Assembly (NCBI GenBank): GCA_016932755.1
Contig: JAFGCE010000086.1
Coordinates: forward strand, 1-11,955
Reading direction: 5' to 3'
From: Candidatus Woesearchaeota archaeon
GTDB lineage: Archaea > Nanobdellota > Nanobdellia > Woesearchaeales > JAGWAF01
Length of the DNA: 11,955 nt
Made by a program: the position numbers and the translations under genes. The notes under the pieces were generated by a model. The model was not told where the DNA came from, ran no database searches, and worked only from the letters and a program-made list of their open reading frames with translations. Shown in pieces: positions 1 through 7,023 of the stretch (within the stretch, counting starts at the first letter, position 1; each line of letters begins with the position of its first letter).

Positions 1-21
1 AAGCTAAAAGGCTGCTGGATA

Positions 22-165
22 ATGAAAAAACCAATAAGCGCTACAATTGACAAGGAACTTTTGGACTGGATAGACAGGAAAGTGAAGTCTGACAAAAAGA
101 GATACAGGAACAAGTCGCACCTTATAGAAACAGCGCTTGAAATGCTGAAAAAAGAGGAAAAATAA
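22..165 (+). CDS. Small ribbon-helix-helix (CopG-type) DNA-binding protein
   Basis: A 47-residue protein with the shape of a complete ribbon-helix-helix domain. A short beta strand (K3-P-I-S-A-T-I9) is followed by D10-K-E-L-L14 leading into helix 1 (to about residue 22). A basic turn R27-Y-R-N30 precedes K31-S-H-L-I35, the usual start of helix 2. Proteins of this family bind DNA as dimers through the paired strands, usually as local repressors. The ATG at 22 puts the strand at the N-terminus, as is normal. The frame is open to the window edge, so a longer form cannot be excluded. The stop lies 15 nt before the ATPase start, so the two are almost certainly co-transcribed, and autoregulation of the secretion operon is a reasonable inference. 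No toxin partner is visible, so an antitoxin role is possible but unsupported. Confidence 0.72.
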   Translation: MKKPISATIDKELLDWIDRKVKSDKKRYRNKSHLIETALEMLKKEEK

Positions 166-170
166 AAAAA

Positions 171-176
171 GAGGGA
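171..176 (+). promoter_or_regulatory. Shine-Dalgarno site of the secretion ATPase gene
   Basis: GAGGGA lies a few bases upstream of the ATG at 181 and fits pairing with the archaeal 16S rRNA 3' end. It fixes the start of the 763-residue ATPase and fits an internal operon gene read from the transcript of the preceding ribbon-helix-helix gene. Confidence 0.6.
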
Positions 177-180
177 TAGA

Positions 181-2472
181 ATGCCGGAAGAATCAAAAAC
201 ATGCTTTAGCTACGATGTAATCAGGGAAGGGGAAGATACTGTTCTAAGCATAAATATGGAAAGGTGCACATTCCCTCCTTCTCTTGAAGACAGCCCGCAG
301 TGCATGGCAAGAACAATAGACCTTCTTTCTGAAATCAGCGGAGTCACAAAGATTGTTTTCCTTCAAAAAAGGGATTATGAATACGACTACAACCAGACCA
401 TGCTTCTGGTTGAGATTGCCAATATCTACAAGCAGCTAACAAAAGAAAGGCTTGGATACGGCGTGCTTTCAGACCAGACTTCGCTCAGAGAATCTATGAC
501 CCGGTATACAGAGATGCAGAACATTATTTTCAGGATGCTGAAAGAAGACCCAATAGGAGCATATGTCACGCTTGAAAGGATAAGAAGAAGAGAAGAGATG
601 ATAGCAAGGAAAACCCCGATTCCTGCTCAGCTTGCAAATGCACAGAGATACATCAACGCGCTTAACAGGGTTCTTGCATTAATGGACAAAATAAAGCTCA
701 TAACAGTCGCAAAGCCTTACCTCCCAGGACACAAGGTGGGAGACAGAAGCGTCTACAGGAGAGTGTTCAACCCCTCAATAAAACCTGACTTCATGTTCAC
801 CAAATTAATGGCAACTTACCCCCCGGAGGCAGAAGAGCTGGACAGCTATAATGTTGGAGACACCGAAGTAACAATATTCGAGCTTCCTGAAACCATACAG
901 TATCTTTACCATATTCTGCCTCCTGAATTCAAGCTTGACGAGGATGAATACAGCATACTTGATTCTGCAAGAAAGATAATGGCTGAACACAAGCCAAAGA
1001 GAAGCGAGTTTATTGACCCTGAAAGGATGAGGGAGGTTTTCGTAAATGTCGGGACAGACCTTATTGAAGAGCTTGCATCATACAAGAAATCAAGGCTGAA
1101 GCCTTCCACAGTTGATGAGCTGACAAAGATACTTGTCAGGTATACTGTAGGTTTCGGGCTTATAGAGGTGCTTCTTGAAGACGAAAAGATACAGGACGTA
1201 ACAATCAATGCACCAATGGGGCAGATACCTATGTTTGTAATCCACCAGGAATTTGACGAGTGCATGACAAACATAATCCCGACTGTGAGCGAGGCAGAAA
1301 GCTGGGCTTCAAAGCTGAGGATGATTTCAGGAAGGCCTCTTGACGAGGCTAATCCAATACTTGACACAGAGCTTGCCCTGCCTGGAGCAAGAACAAGGGT
1401 TGCTGTAATCGCCCCTCCGCTTAATCCTTATGGGCTTGCCTATGCATTAAGAAGGCACAGGGACAAGCCATGGACATTCCCGCTTTTTATCAAGGCAAGG
1501 TACCTCAACCAGCTGGCGTCAGGGATACTGAGCTTCCTTGTGGACGGAAACAGGACAATGCTTGTCGCAGGAACAAGGAGTGCAGGTAAAACCTCCCTTC
1601 TCGGCTCGATACTTGTCGAGATAATGAGGAAATACAGGATTATCACGATTGAAGACACACTGGAGCTTCCAACAACCTCGCTGAGAAAGCTTGGCTATAA
1701 CATACAGCCAATGAAAGTCGCATCCGCCCTCACAAAAGGCTCAGCAGAGGTAAGCGCAGAAGAGGGCATAAGGACAACGCTGAGGCTTGGCGACAGCTCG
1801 CTGATAGTTGGAGAAGTCAGAAGCACAGAGGCAAAATCGCTTTATGAAGCTATGAGAGTAGGCGCTCTTGCAAATGTTGTTGCAGGAACAATCCACGGCG
1901 ACAGCCCTTACGGAGTTTATGACAGGGTTGTAAACGACCTTCAGGTGCCAAGGACATCGTTCAAGGCAACAGACATTATTGTTGTAGCAAACCCTGTAAG
2001 GTCTGCGGACGGGCTGCACAGGTGGAGGAGGGTCACGCAGATAAGCGAGGTAAGGAAGCACTGGGAGGAAGACCCGCTTGCAGAAGGGGGGTTTGTTGAC
2101 CTGATGAAATATGATTCAGCAACAGATGACCTCCAGCCAACAGATGACCTTATCAACGGCGATTCAGAGATACTCAAGTCAATAGCAGGAAGAGTAAAAG
2201 AATGGGCAGGCAACTGGGACGCAGTCTGGGACAATATCACATTAAGGTCTGATGTAAAGAAAACACTTGTAGACATGACTGAAAAGATAAAAAGGCCTGA
2301 CCTGCTTGAGGCGGAATTCTCAATACTTTGCAATGATTATTTTCACAGGATATCGGAACAGGTAAGGGAGGAAGTCGGCTCTCTGGACAGCAAAAGGATA
2401 ATGTACGAATGGACAAACTGGCTCAAGAGAGAGCTCAAGAGAAGGACAAAAGCCGGCGGTCCGAAAGCCTGA
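181..2472 (+). CDS. Type IV pilus/secretion system ATPase (FlaI/TadA/GspE family)
   Basis: A cytoplasmic hexameric ATPase of the secretion superfamily that powers archaeal type IV pilus assembly, archaellum rotation or protein export. Visible motifs in order are Walker A G-T-R-S-A-G-K-T (residues 464-471), the acidic Asp box I-I-T-I-E-D-T-L-E (about 487-495), the atypical Walker B L-I-V-G-E-V-R (541-547) and the His box A-G-T-I-H-G-D (568-574). Ahead of these lies the usual arginine-rich linker (Y-A-L-R-R-H-R near 420-427). No membrane segment is seen. At 763 residues it is much longer than archaellum FlaI (roughly 500-550). The N-terminal domain is long, and about 120 residues follow the catalytic core (from about 640) with a basic C-terminus. 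The platform gene follows 67 bp downstream, which is the classic ATPase-platform pairing. Whether it builds a pilus, an adhesin or a secretion device cannot be told without the substrate genes. Confidence 0.93.
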   Translation: MPEESKTCFSYDVIREGEDTVLSINMERCTFPPSLEDSPQCMARTIDLLSEISGVTKIVFLQKRDYEYDYNQTMLLVEIANIYKQLTKERLGYGVLSDQTSLRESMTRYTEMQNIIFRMLKEDPIGAYVTLERIRRREEMIARKTPIPAQLANAQRYINALNRVLALMDKIKLITVAKPYLPGHKVGDRSVYRRVFNPSIKPDFMFTKLMATYPPEAEELDSYNVGDTEVTIFELPETIQYLYHILPPEFKLDEDEYSILDSARKIMAEHKPKRSEFIDPERMREVFVNVGTDLIEELASYKKSRLKPSTVDELTKILVRYTVGFGLIEVLLEDEKIQDVTINAPMGQIPMFVIHQEFDECMTNIIPTVSEAESWASKLRMISGRPLDEANPILDTELALPGARTRVAVIAPPLNPYGLAYALRRHRDKPWTFPLFIKARYLNQLASGILSFLVDGNRTMLVAGTRSAGKTSLLGSILVEIMRKYRIITIEDTLELPTTSLRKLGYNIQPMKVASALTKGSAEVSAEEGIRTTLRLGDSSLIVGEVRSTEAKSLYEAMRVGALANVVAGTIHGDSPYGVYDRVVNDLQVPRTSFKATDIIVVANPVRSADGLHRWRRVTQISEVRKHWEEDPLAEGGFVDLMKYDSATDDLQPTDDLINGDSEILKSIAGRVKEWAGNWDAVWDNITLRSDVKKTLVDMTEKIKRPDLLEAEFSILCNDYFHRISEQVREEVGSLDSKRIMYEWTNWLKRELKRRTKAGGPKA

Positions 2473-2489
2473 GAAATAAAAAATAAAAA

Positions 2490-2497
2490 GAGGTGAT
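2490..2497 (+). promoter_or_regulatory. Strong Shine-Dalgarno sequence without a matching start
   Basis: GAGGTGAT is a full-length match to the archaeal anti-Shine-Dalgarno sequence. It lies 18 nt after the ATPase stop and 43 nt before the platform-protein ATG at 2540, far outside normal spacing. The only nearby start is TTG at 2500, which reads three codons and stops at 2509-2511. An ATG at 2521 opens a nine-codon frame ending at 2550, which overlaps the start of the platform gene. The site may drive a tiny leader reading frame or mark a changed 5' end. Confidence 0.6.
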
Positions 2498-2539
2498 TGT
2501 TGAATTTTTGATTTTTTGTTATGACTAAAACTAATAAAA

Positions 2540-4717
2540 ATGCCTGCTGAGTCGGATAAAATAAGCACTGAAGAAATCCAGAAAGTAATGGAGGAATACA
2601 AGCAGAAGATTTCAACCCAGCTAGGCACGCCTCTTGAAGAAGTCAGGTTAAGAGGGGCTCCTTCCTCAATTGAATACACCCAGTTCAAAGCAGAGCTTTT
2701 GCCTGCCCACATGACATGGTATGAAAAAGGATGCAATCTTGCTGAAAAACTGGTTAAGATGCAGCCGAAGAAAGAGAAGGCTGCCTTAATGCAGGAGTCA
2801 ATTGAAATCTGCCACCTTAACATAACACCTGCGGGCGCAACATCATTTGCAATACTTGTTCCTTTGATTTTTGTAATATTGGGAATCATTCAATTCATTT
2901 TAACCGGGTCGCTTTTTTTCACTGTGTTTTTTGTCTTCGGCGGGCTTCTCCTGATGATTCCCCTGCAGAGATACCTTTCCTTCCTTGCAAACGGATGGAG
3001 GATGAAGGCAAGCAACCAGATGGTTCTTTGCATTTTTTATGTTGTAACATACATGAGGCATACTTCCAACCTTGAGCTTGCAATACAGTTCGCATCCGAC
3101 CACCTGTCGCCGCCGCTGTCTCTTGACTTAAAAAAAGTAATCTGGAATGTTGAAACTGAAAAATATGAATCTGTCAAAGAGTCCCTTGACATGTATCTTG
3201 AAACATGGAGAAAATGGAACCTTGAGTTCATAGAAGCGTTCCACCTTATTGAAAGCTCGCTGTATGAAGGCTCGGAGGACAGGAGGCTTGCAATGCTTGA
3301 CAAGTCGCTTGATGTCATACTTGAAGAGACATTTGAAAAAATGCTTCATTACGCGCATAACCTGAAAAGCCCAATTACCATGCTGCATATGATGGGGGTT
3401 ATCCTTCCAATCCTCGGTCTTGTCATACTCCCTCTTGTTGTCAGCTTCATGGAAGGTGTCAAGTGGTATCATATTGCTGTGCTGTATAATATCATATTTC
3501 CTGTTGTTGTATACTGGATGGGAAGAAATATCCTTGCAACAAGGCCTACAGGCTACGGAGACACTGATATTTCAGAAGTTGACCCTGAAATAAAAAAATA
3601 CAGGAACCTGATTATAAGGCTGTTTGGCTTTGAAATAAAAATCCCCCCCCTCATCATCTCAATTTTGGTGATAGGAATCCTTTTTTTCATAGGATTAACC
3701 CCTGTCCTTTTGCATGCTATAATTCCTGACCCTGAGTTTGACATAAACCTGGGTTTTGGCTTTAACCTTCTCGGCTACAGGGAAAGCAGTATAGACCCAA
3801 ACAGGATAATCGGGCCGTTTGGAATCGGAGCTTCAGTGGTTAGTTTTGCATTTCCTCTTGCGTTTGGCCTTGGAATTGGAATATACTACAGGATAAAAAG
3901 CAGGAATGTCATGAAGATAAGGGAGCAGTCCAAAAAACTGGAAAGCGAGTTTGCATCAGCCCTTTTCCAGCTCGGCAACAGGCTTGGAGACGGACTGCCT
4001 GCAGAGATTGCATTCAGCAAAGTGGCTGAGGTTATGGAGGACACAGTAAGCGGGAACTTTTTCAATCTTGTAAGCACAAATATAAGAAAGCTCGGCATGG
4101 GAGTCCAGGAAGCGATATTCAATCCAAGGACAGGGGCTCTTGTTAAGTTCCCTTCAAATGTCATTGAGAGCTCAATGAAAGTTTTGATTGAAAGCGTGAA
4201 AAAAGGCCCTAAAATAGCGGCACAGGCACTGATGAATGTCAGCAGGTACATAAAAGAAATCCATAAGGTTGATGAAAGGCTGAAAGACCTAATGGCTGAT
4301 ATCATCTCGGATATGAAATCCCAGATAAAATTCATGACTCCCGCAATCAGCGGGATTGTTATAGGAATAACATCCATGATAAGCACGATTCTTGGCAGCC
4401 TCGGAGGGCAGATGCAGAAGCTGAGCCAGGCTGAAGGCGCTTCAAGAATCAGCGGTGTTGCCGGATTGTTCGGGGACGGAATCCCTACATACCTGTTCCA
4501 GATGGTTGTCGGAATTTACGTAGTCCAGATTGTTTATATCCTCACAATTCTGAGCAACGGAATTGAGAACGGCGCCGACAAGCTGAATGAAAGATACGAC
4601 CTAGGCCAGAACATGATTAAGAGCACTATACTTTACTGCGCTATTGCAATGATAGTTATGGTTATATTCAACATTATTGCAAGCAAGATTATGGTCAGCA
4701 CTCTTTCTGTAGGATAA
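2540..4717 (+). CDS. Type IV pilus/secretion membrane platform protein (FlaJ/TadC, T2SSF family)
   Basis: The integral membrane platform that partners the upstream ATPase. About nine hydrophobic segments can be read: roughly 98-118, 120-140, 285-305, 309-328, 367-395, 428-450, 598-620, 649-674 and 695-720. Two large soluble regions, about 141-284 and 451-597, correspond to the two tandem T2SF cytoplasmic domains found in archaeal FlaJ. The second contains the family-like stretch L-G-N-R-L-G-D-G-L-P-A-E-I-A-F. At 725 residues it is larger than typical FlaJ, partly because of about 95 soluble residues at the N-terminus. ATG 2540 is the only usable start, since the frame is closed by TGA at 2522-2524, but it has no Shine-Dalgarno site at normal distance. 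Eight consecutive C bases at 3643-3650 lie inside the gene. The 3' end stops 8 nt short of a convergent tRNA gene. Confidence 0.9.
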   Translation: MPAESDKISTEEIQKVMEEYKQKISTQLGTPLEEVRLRGAPSSIEYTQFKAELLPAHMTWYEKGCNLAEKLVKMQPKKEKAALMQESIEICHLNITPAGATSFAILVPLIFVILGIIQFILTGSLFFTVFFVFGGLLLMIPLQRYLSFLANGWRMKASNQMVLCIFYVVTYMRHTSNLELAIQFASDHLSPPLSLDLKKVIWNVETEKYESVKESLDMYLETWRKWNLEFIEAFHLIESSLYEGSEDRRLAMLDKSLDVILEETFEKMLHYAHNLKSPITMLHMMGVILPILGLVILPLVVSFMEGVKWYHIAVLYNIIFPVVVYWMGRNILATRPTGYGDTDISEVDPEIKKYRNLIIRLFGFEIKIPPLIISILVIGILFFIGLTPVLLHAIIPDPEFDINLGFGFNLLGYRESSIDPNRIIGPFGIGASVVSFAFPLAFGLGIGIYYRIKSRNVMKIREQSKKLESEFASALFQLGNRLGDGLPAEIAFSKVAEVMEDTVSGNFFNLVSTNIRKLGMGVQEAIFNPRTGALVKFPSNVIESSMKVLIESVKKGPKIAAQALMNVSRYIKEIHKVDERLKDLMADIISDMKSQIKFMTPAISGIVIGITSMISTILGSLGGQMQKLSQAEGASRISGVAGLFGDGIPTYLFQMVVGIYVVQIVYILTILSNGIENGADKLNERYDLGQNMIKSTILYCAIAMIVMVIFNIIASKIMVSTLSVG

Positions 4718-4725
4718 ATAAAAGA
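4714..4725 (-). terminator. T-rich terminator after tRNA-Phe
   Basis: Read on the minus strand, the bases directly after the tRNA are TCTTTTATTTAT. Such T-rich stretches terminate the archaeal RNA polymerase and no hairpin is needed. It overlaps the last codon and stop of the convergent platform gene. Confidence 0.4.
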
Positions 4726-4799
4726 TGGGGACGCCGGAATTTGAATCCGGGACACCTACGTCTTCAGCGTAGTGCTCTCCCAGGCTGAGCTACGTCCCC
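4726..4799 (-). tRNA. tRNA-Phe (anticodon GAA)
   Basis: A full cloverleaf folds on the minus strand. It has a 7-bp acceptor stem GGGGACG/CGTCCCC, a 4-bp D stem GCTC/GAGC with a GG-containing loop, a 5-bp anticodon stem CTACG/CGTAG around loop CTGAAGA, a five-base variable loop and a 5-bp T stem CCGGA/TCCGG with loop TTCAAAT. The anticodon GAA reads phenylalanine codons. Length is 74 nt including the discriminator A; CCA is not encoded and there is no intron. It starts 8 nt after the stop of the OB-fold gene on the same strand. No TATA box is seen at the expected distance inside that gene, so it is probably processed from a transcript started further upstream. Confidence 0.96.
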
Positions 4800-4807
4800 A
4801 AGGAGAA

Positions 4808-5362
4808 TTATTCTATGTCCTCTTCCTCGATGTGTATCTCTTCCTCTGTTTTCTCGTCTTCAGTCTCTGACTTTTCTGCTGAGGGAACATGGGTGTTTTC
4901 TTCTTCTGCAAGGTCTGACTCAACCCTCTCATCATTTGTCTCTGCTTCCTTTAATGAAGGCTCCTCTTCCTCACCCATATCAATTATTTCCTCTTCTGTT
5001 GATTCATCCTCTGTCAGCACATGGCTTCCTTCGTCTGTCTGCATCTCTTCAGGGCTGGCTTCCTTTTTTGGTGTCTTGCCTTCAACTTCAATTTTTCCAA
5101 ACTTTCCTGAAGTAAGCTGCATTTCCCCCTGCCATTCATTAACATAACCGTTGATTACGTGGACCGTGTCCCCTTTGTTGACCTGGTCAATCTGCTCGTT
5201 CCAAAGAGTTAGCGTTATTTCGCCTGTCGCATCCTTTATCTTTGCGTTGCAGACTCTTCCTTTTTTTCCGAATTTCTCAAACTCCCGGATTTCTCCCTTG
5301 TCTATTACTTCTCCAACTACCTCAATGTTTCCCTGTTTTGGCTGCAAGTCTTTTATTTCCAT
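4808..5362 (-). CDS. Single-stranded nucleic acid binding OB-fold protein (SSB/SOSS-B-like) with acidic tail
   Basis: Residues 1-96 form one OB-fold resembling crenarchaeal SSB and human SOSS-B: the opening D-L-Q-P-K, a core strand K-D-A-T-G-E-I-T-L-T-L-W54, then G-D-T-V-H-V-I-N-G-Y73 and W77. By eye, W54, Y73 and W77 fall where Sulfolobus SSB has its base-stacking aromatics, so single-stranded DNA (or RNA) binding is likely. Residues 97-184 are a low-complexity tail dominated by Glu and Asp, ending E-E-D-I-E. Acidic tails on single-strand binders often recruit partner proteins or mask the binding site, but the role here is inferred. The gene follows glyS by 45 bp, has its own TATA box and is followed by tRNA-Phe after 8 nt. 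It is probably leaderless. Confidence 0.85.
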   Translation of the reverse strand: MEIKDLQPKQGNIEVVGEVIDKGEIREFEKFGKKGRVCNAKIKDATGEITLTLWNEQIDQVNKGDTVHVINGYVNEWQGEMQLTSGKFGKIEVEGKTPKKEASPEEMQTDEGSHVLTEDESTEEEIIDMGEEEEPSLKEAETNDERVESDLAEEENTHVPSAEKSETEDEKTEEEIHIEEEDIE

Positions 5363-5384
5363 AATTCTAGAGAAGTAATAGAGG

Positions 5385-5395
5385 AATTTATAAAT
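5385..5395 (-). promoter_or_regulatory. TATA box of the OB-fold gene
   Basis: On the minus strand this reads ATTTATAAATT, centred about 28 nt upstream of the ATG at 5362. Initiation would fall at or next to the start codon, and there is no Shine-Dalgarno site, so the message is probably leaderless. The box lies in the 45-bp gap after glyS. It may also serve the downstream tRNA. Confidence 0.6.
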
Positions 5396-5407
5396 GTTAT
5401 GCTAAAA

Positions 5408-6937
5408 TCACTTGATAAGCTTTCCTGCTTTCTCAAACTCAACTTCGCCTACAATAAGCCTGTAAAGAACGTTTTTCAGCTCTGAAACCTGGACTCTTAT
5501 CTGTTTTGTTGAATCCCTGTCCCTGATTGTAACCTCCTTTTTTTCCTTTGTGTCAAAATCAACTGTAACGCAGTAAGGGATTCCTATTTCATCTGCTCTT
5601 GCGTACCTTCTTCCGATTGAGCCTGACTTGTCATACTGGCATACGAATAGTTTCCTTAAGCAGTTGTAGATTTCCCTTGCTTCTTTGTCAAGCTTGTTCA
5701 TAAGAGGGAAAAAACCTACTTTTACAGGAGCTATTCTTGGGTTAAGCTTCAGCACAATATTCCCTCTTTCCTTGTCATCATTATAGGCATCGAAAAGAAA
5801 CACGAGGAAAGCCCTGTCAACTCCCTGTGAAGGCTCTGCAACAACATGCGGCACTATTTTCTTCTTTGTTTCTTCGTCAAAAAGGCTGAGGTCTTTTTTT
5901 GAGTGCTTTATGTGCTGCTGCAAGTCATAATCCCCCCTGTCCGAGATTCCCTGCAGCTCTTTGAACCCGAAAGGAAAATTATATTCCAAGTCCCAACAGT
6001 CCTTGCTGTAATGCGCCTTTTCATCAGGAAGGTGCTGCCTTACCCTGAAGTTGTTCGGGTTTGCACCGAGGTTTACAAACCATTTGTGCTCTGTCGCAAG
6101 CCAGTATGCATGCCATGGGCTTTTTATTATCCCGTCGCTCAGCGCTTCCTTCATCTTCATCTTTTTTCCCTTCTCTTTTTTCTGCTGCATCTCAGCAGAA
6201 TAAACAAAGATTTCGTGGTCCATTATCTCATCAACATACGGGCATTCCTCCCAGCTGCCAGGATGTATAAAATATTCTATCTCCATCTGCTCAAATTCTC
6301 TGCACCTGAAGAGGAAGTTTCTTGGGGAAATTTCATTTCTAAAAGCCCTTCCAACCTGGGCAATGCCGAAAGGAAGCTTAAGCCTTGCAGTCTCAACAAC
6401 CTGCTTGAAATCCACAAACATTGCCTGTGCTGTTTCAGGCCTTAGGTAAGCAATTGACTCTTTTGACTGCTTTGGACCTACATATGTCTGGAACATAAGG
6501 TTAAATGCGCCAGGCTTGTCAAGCGCTGACTTGCATTTCGGGCATTTTATCTTGTTCTGCTCAATCAACTTTTGTATGTCATCCGCTTTAAGCCCGTCTG
6601 CCTGTATCTTCAAAGCCTCCTCAATCAAATGGTCTGCCCTGTATCTTTCCTTGCATTTTGTGCATTCAACAAGAATATCCTCAAAATTTGCCACATGGCC
6701 TGAGGCTTTCCAGACATTCGGGTGCATTATTATTGAAGCGTCTATACCTACAATATCTTCCCTGTCCTGGACATGGAACTTCCACCAAGCCTGCTTTATG
6801 TTGTTTTTTAATTCTGCTCCTAATGGACCGTAATCAAAAAATCCGGACATGCCTCCGTATATCTCGGAGCTTGGGTAGATAAAACCCTTAGACTTGCAAA
6901 AAGTGGATATATTATCTATTGTAAGCTTTTCTGCCAT
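5408..6937 (-). CDS. glyS: Glycyl-tRNA synthetase (class II, alpha2 type)
   Basis: Charges tRNA-Gly with glycine in the cytoplasm. The 509-residue protein starts with the family signature G-G-M-S-G-F-F-D-Y-G-P-L-G (28-40). It carries two Cys pairs (C92/C95 and C132/C135) that look like a zinc site, then R-P-E-T-A-Q (166-171). Motif 2 follows as G-R-A-F-R-N-E (196-202) with F-E-Q-M-E-I-E-Y-F (215-223). Motif 3 is E-P-S-Q-G-V-D-R (368-375). The C-terminal anticodon-binding domain runs from about 400, with N-P-R-I-A-P and S-I-G-R-R-Y-A-R-A-D-E (440-450). Length is slightly below the usual archaeal size but all catalytic parts are present. A TATA-like box about 28 nt before the ATG, with no Shine-Dalgarno site, indicates a leaderless message. 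It is divergent from the 326-residue repeat protein and upstream of the OB-fold gene. Confidence 0.97.
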   Translation of the reverse strand: MAEKLTIDNISTFCKSKGFIYPSSEIYGGMSGFFDYGPLGAELKNNIKQAWWKFHVQDREDIVGIDASIIMHPNVWKASGHVANFEDILVECTKCKERYRADHLIEEALKIQADGLKADDIQKLIEQNKIKCPKCKSALDKPGAFNLMFQTYVGPKQSKESIAYLRPETAQAMFVDFKQVVETARLKLPFGIAQVGRAFRNEISPRNFLFRCREFEQMEIEYFIHPGSWEECPYVDEIMDHEIFVYSAEMQQKKEKGKKMKMKEALSDGIIKSPWHAYWLATEHKWFVNLGANPNNFRVRQHLPDEKAHYSKDCWDLEYNFPFGFKELQGISDRGDYDLQQHIKHSKKDLSLFDEETKKKIVPHVVAEPSQGVDRAFLVFLFDAYNDDKERGNIVLKLNPRIAPVKVGFFPLMNKLDKEAREIYNCLRKLFVCQYDKSGSIGRRYARADEIGIPYCVTVDFDTKEKKEVTIRDRDSTKQIRVQVSELKNVLYRLIVGEVEFEKAGKLIK

Positions 6938-6960
6938 ACTAGACTAAGCACTTTATTCTT

Positions 6961-6970
6961 GTTTAAATAG
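6961..6970 (-). promoter_or_regulatory. TATA box of glyS
   Basis: The minus strand reads CTATTTAAAC, centred about 28 nt before the glyS ATG, which places initiation at the start codon. It sits within the 86-bp divergent region shared with the repeat-protein gene, 11 nt from that gene's own TATA box. Confidence 0.5.
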
Positions 6971-6981
6971 TTTTCCTAAAT

Positions 6982-6989
6982 TTTATATA
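6982..6989 (+). promoter_or_regulatory. TATA box of the 326-residue protein gene
   Basis: TTTATATA is a consensus archaeal box A. It is followed by an unbroken 20-nt pyrimidine run (6990-7009). Initiation about 25 nt downstream would fall near 7011, giving a short leader that contains the Shine-Dalgarno site. Confidence 0.65.
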
Positions 6990-7012
6990 CTCCCTTTCTT
7001 TCCCTTTTTAGC

Positions 7013-7019
7013 GGGGTGG
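7013..7019 (+). promoter_or_regulatory. Shine-Dalgarno site of the 326-residue protein gene
   Basis: GGGGTGG can pair (with one G-U wobble) with the archaeal 16S 3' end and ends four bases before the ATG at 7024. It supports this start and contrasts with the leaderless divergent glyS. Confidence 0.6.
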
Positions 7020-7023
7020 AACA

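Noticed and set aside
2521..2550. ATG 2521 as the true platform-protein start
   Set aside because: It is in a different frame and stops after nine codons. It could only be the start if a base has been lost or gained in the A run before 2540, which cannot be judged here.
2320..2889. Minus-strand open frame of 189 codons spanning the ATPase-platform junction
   Set aside because: It overlaps both well-supported genes, has no ribosome site and has a composition expected from antisense reading.
4815..5147. Plus-strand open frame of 110 codons, Ser-rich
   Set aside because: It is the antisense of the Glu/Asp-rich tail codons of the OB-fold gene. Serine richness follows from reading GAA/GAG codons on the other strand, and there is no promoter or ribosome site.
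5903..6445. Plus-strand open frame of 180 codons
   Set aside because: It lies entirely opposite glyS, whose motifs and frame are unambiguous. No family resemblance and no ribosome site are seen.
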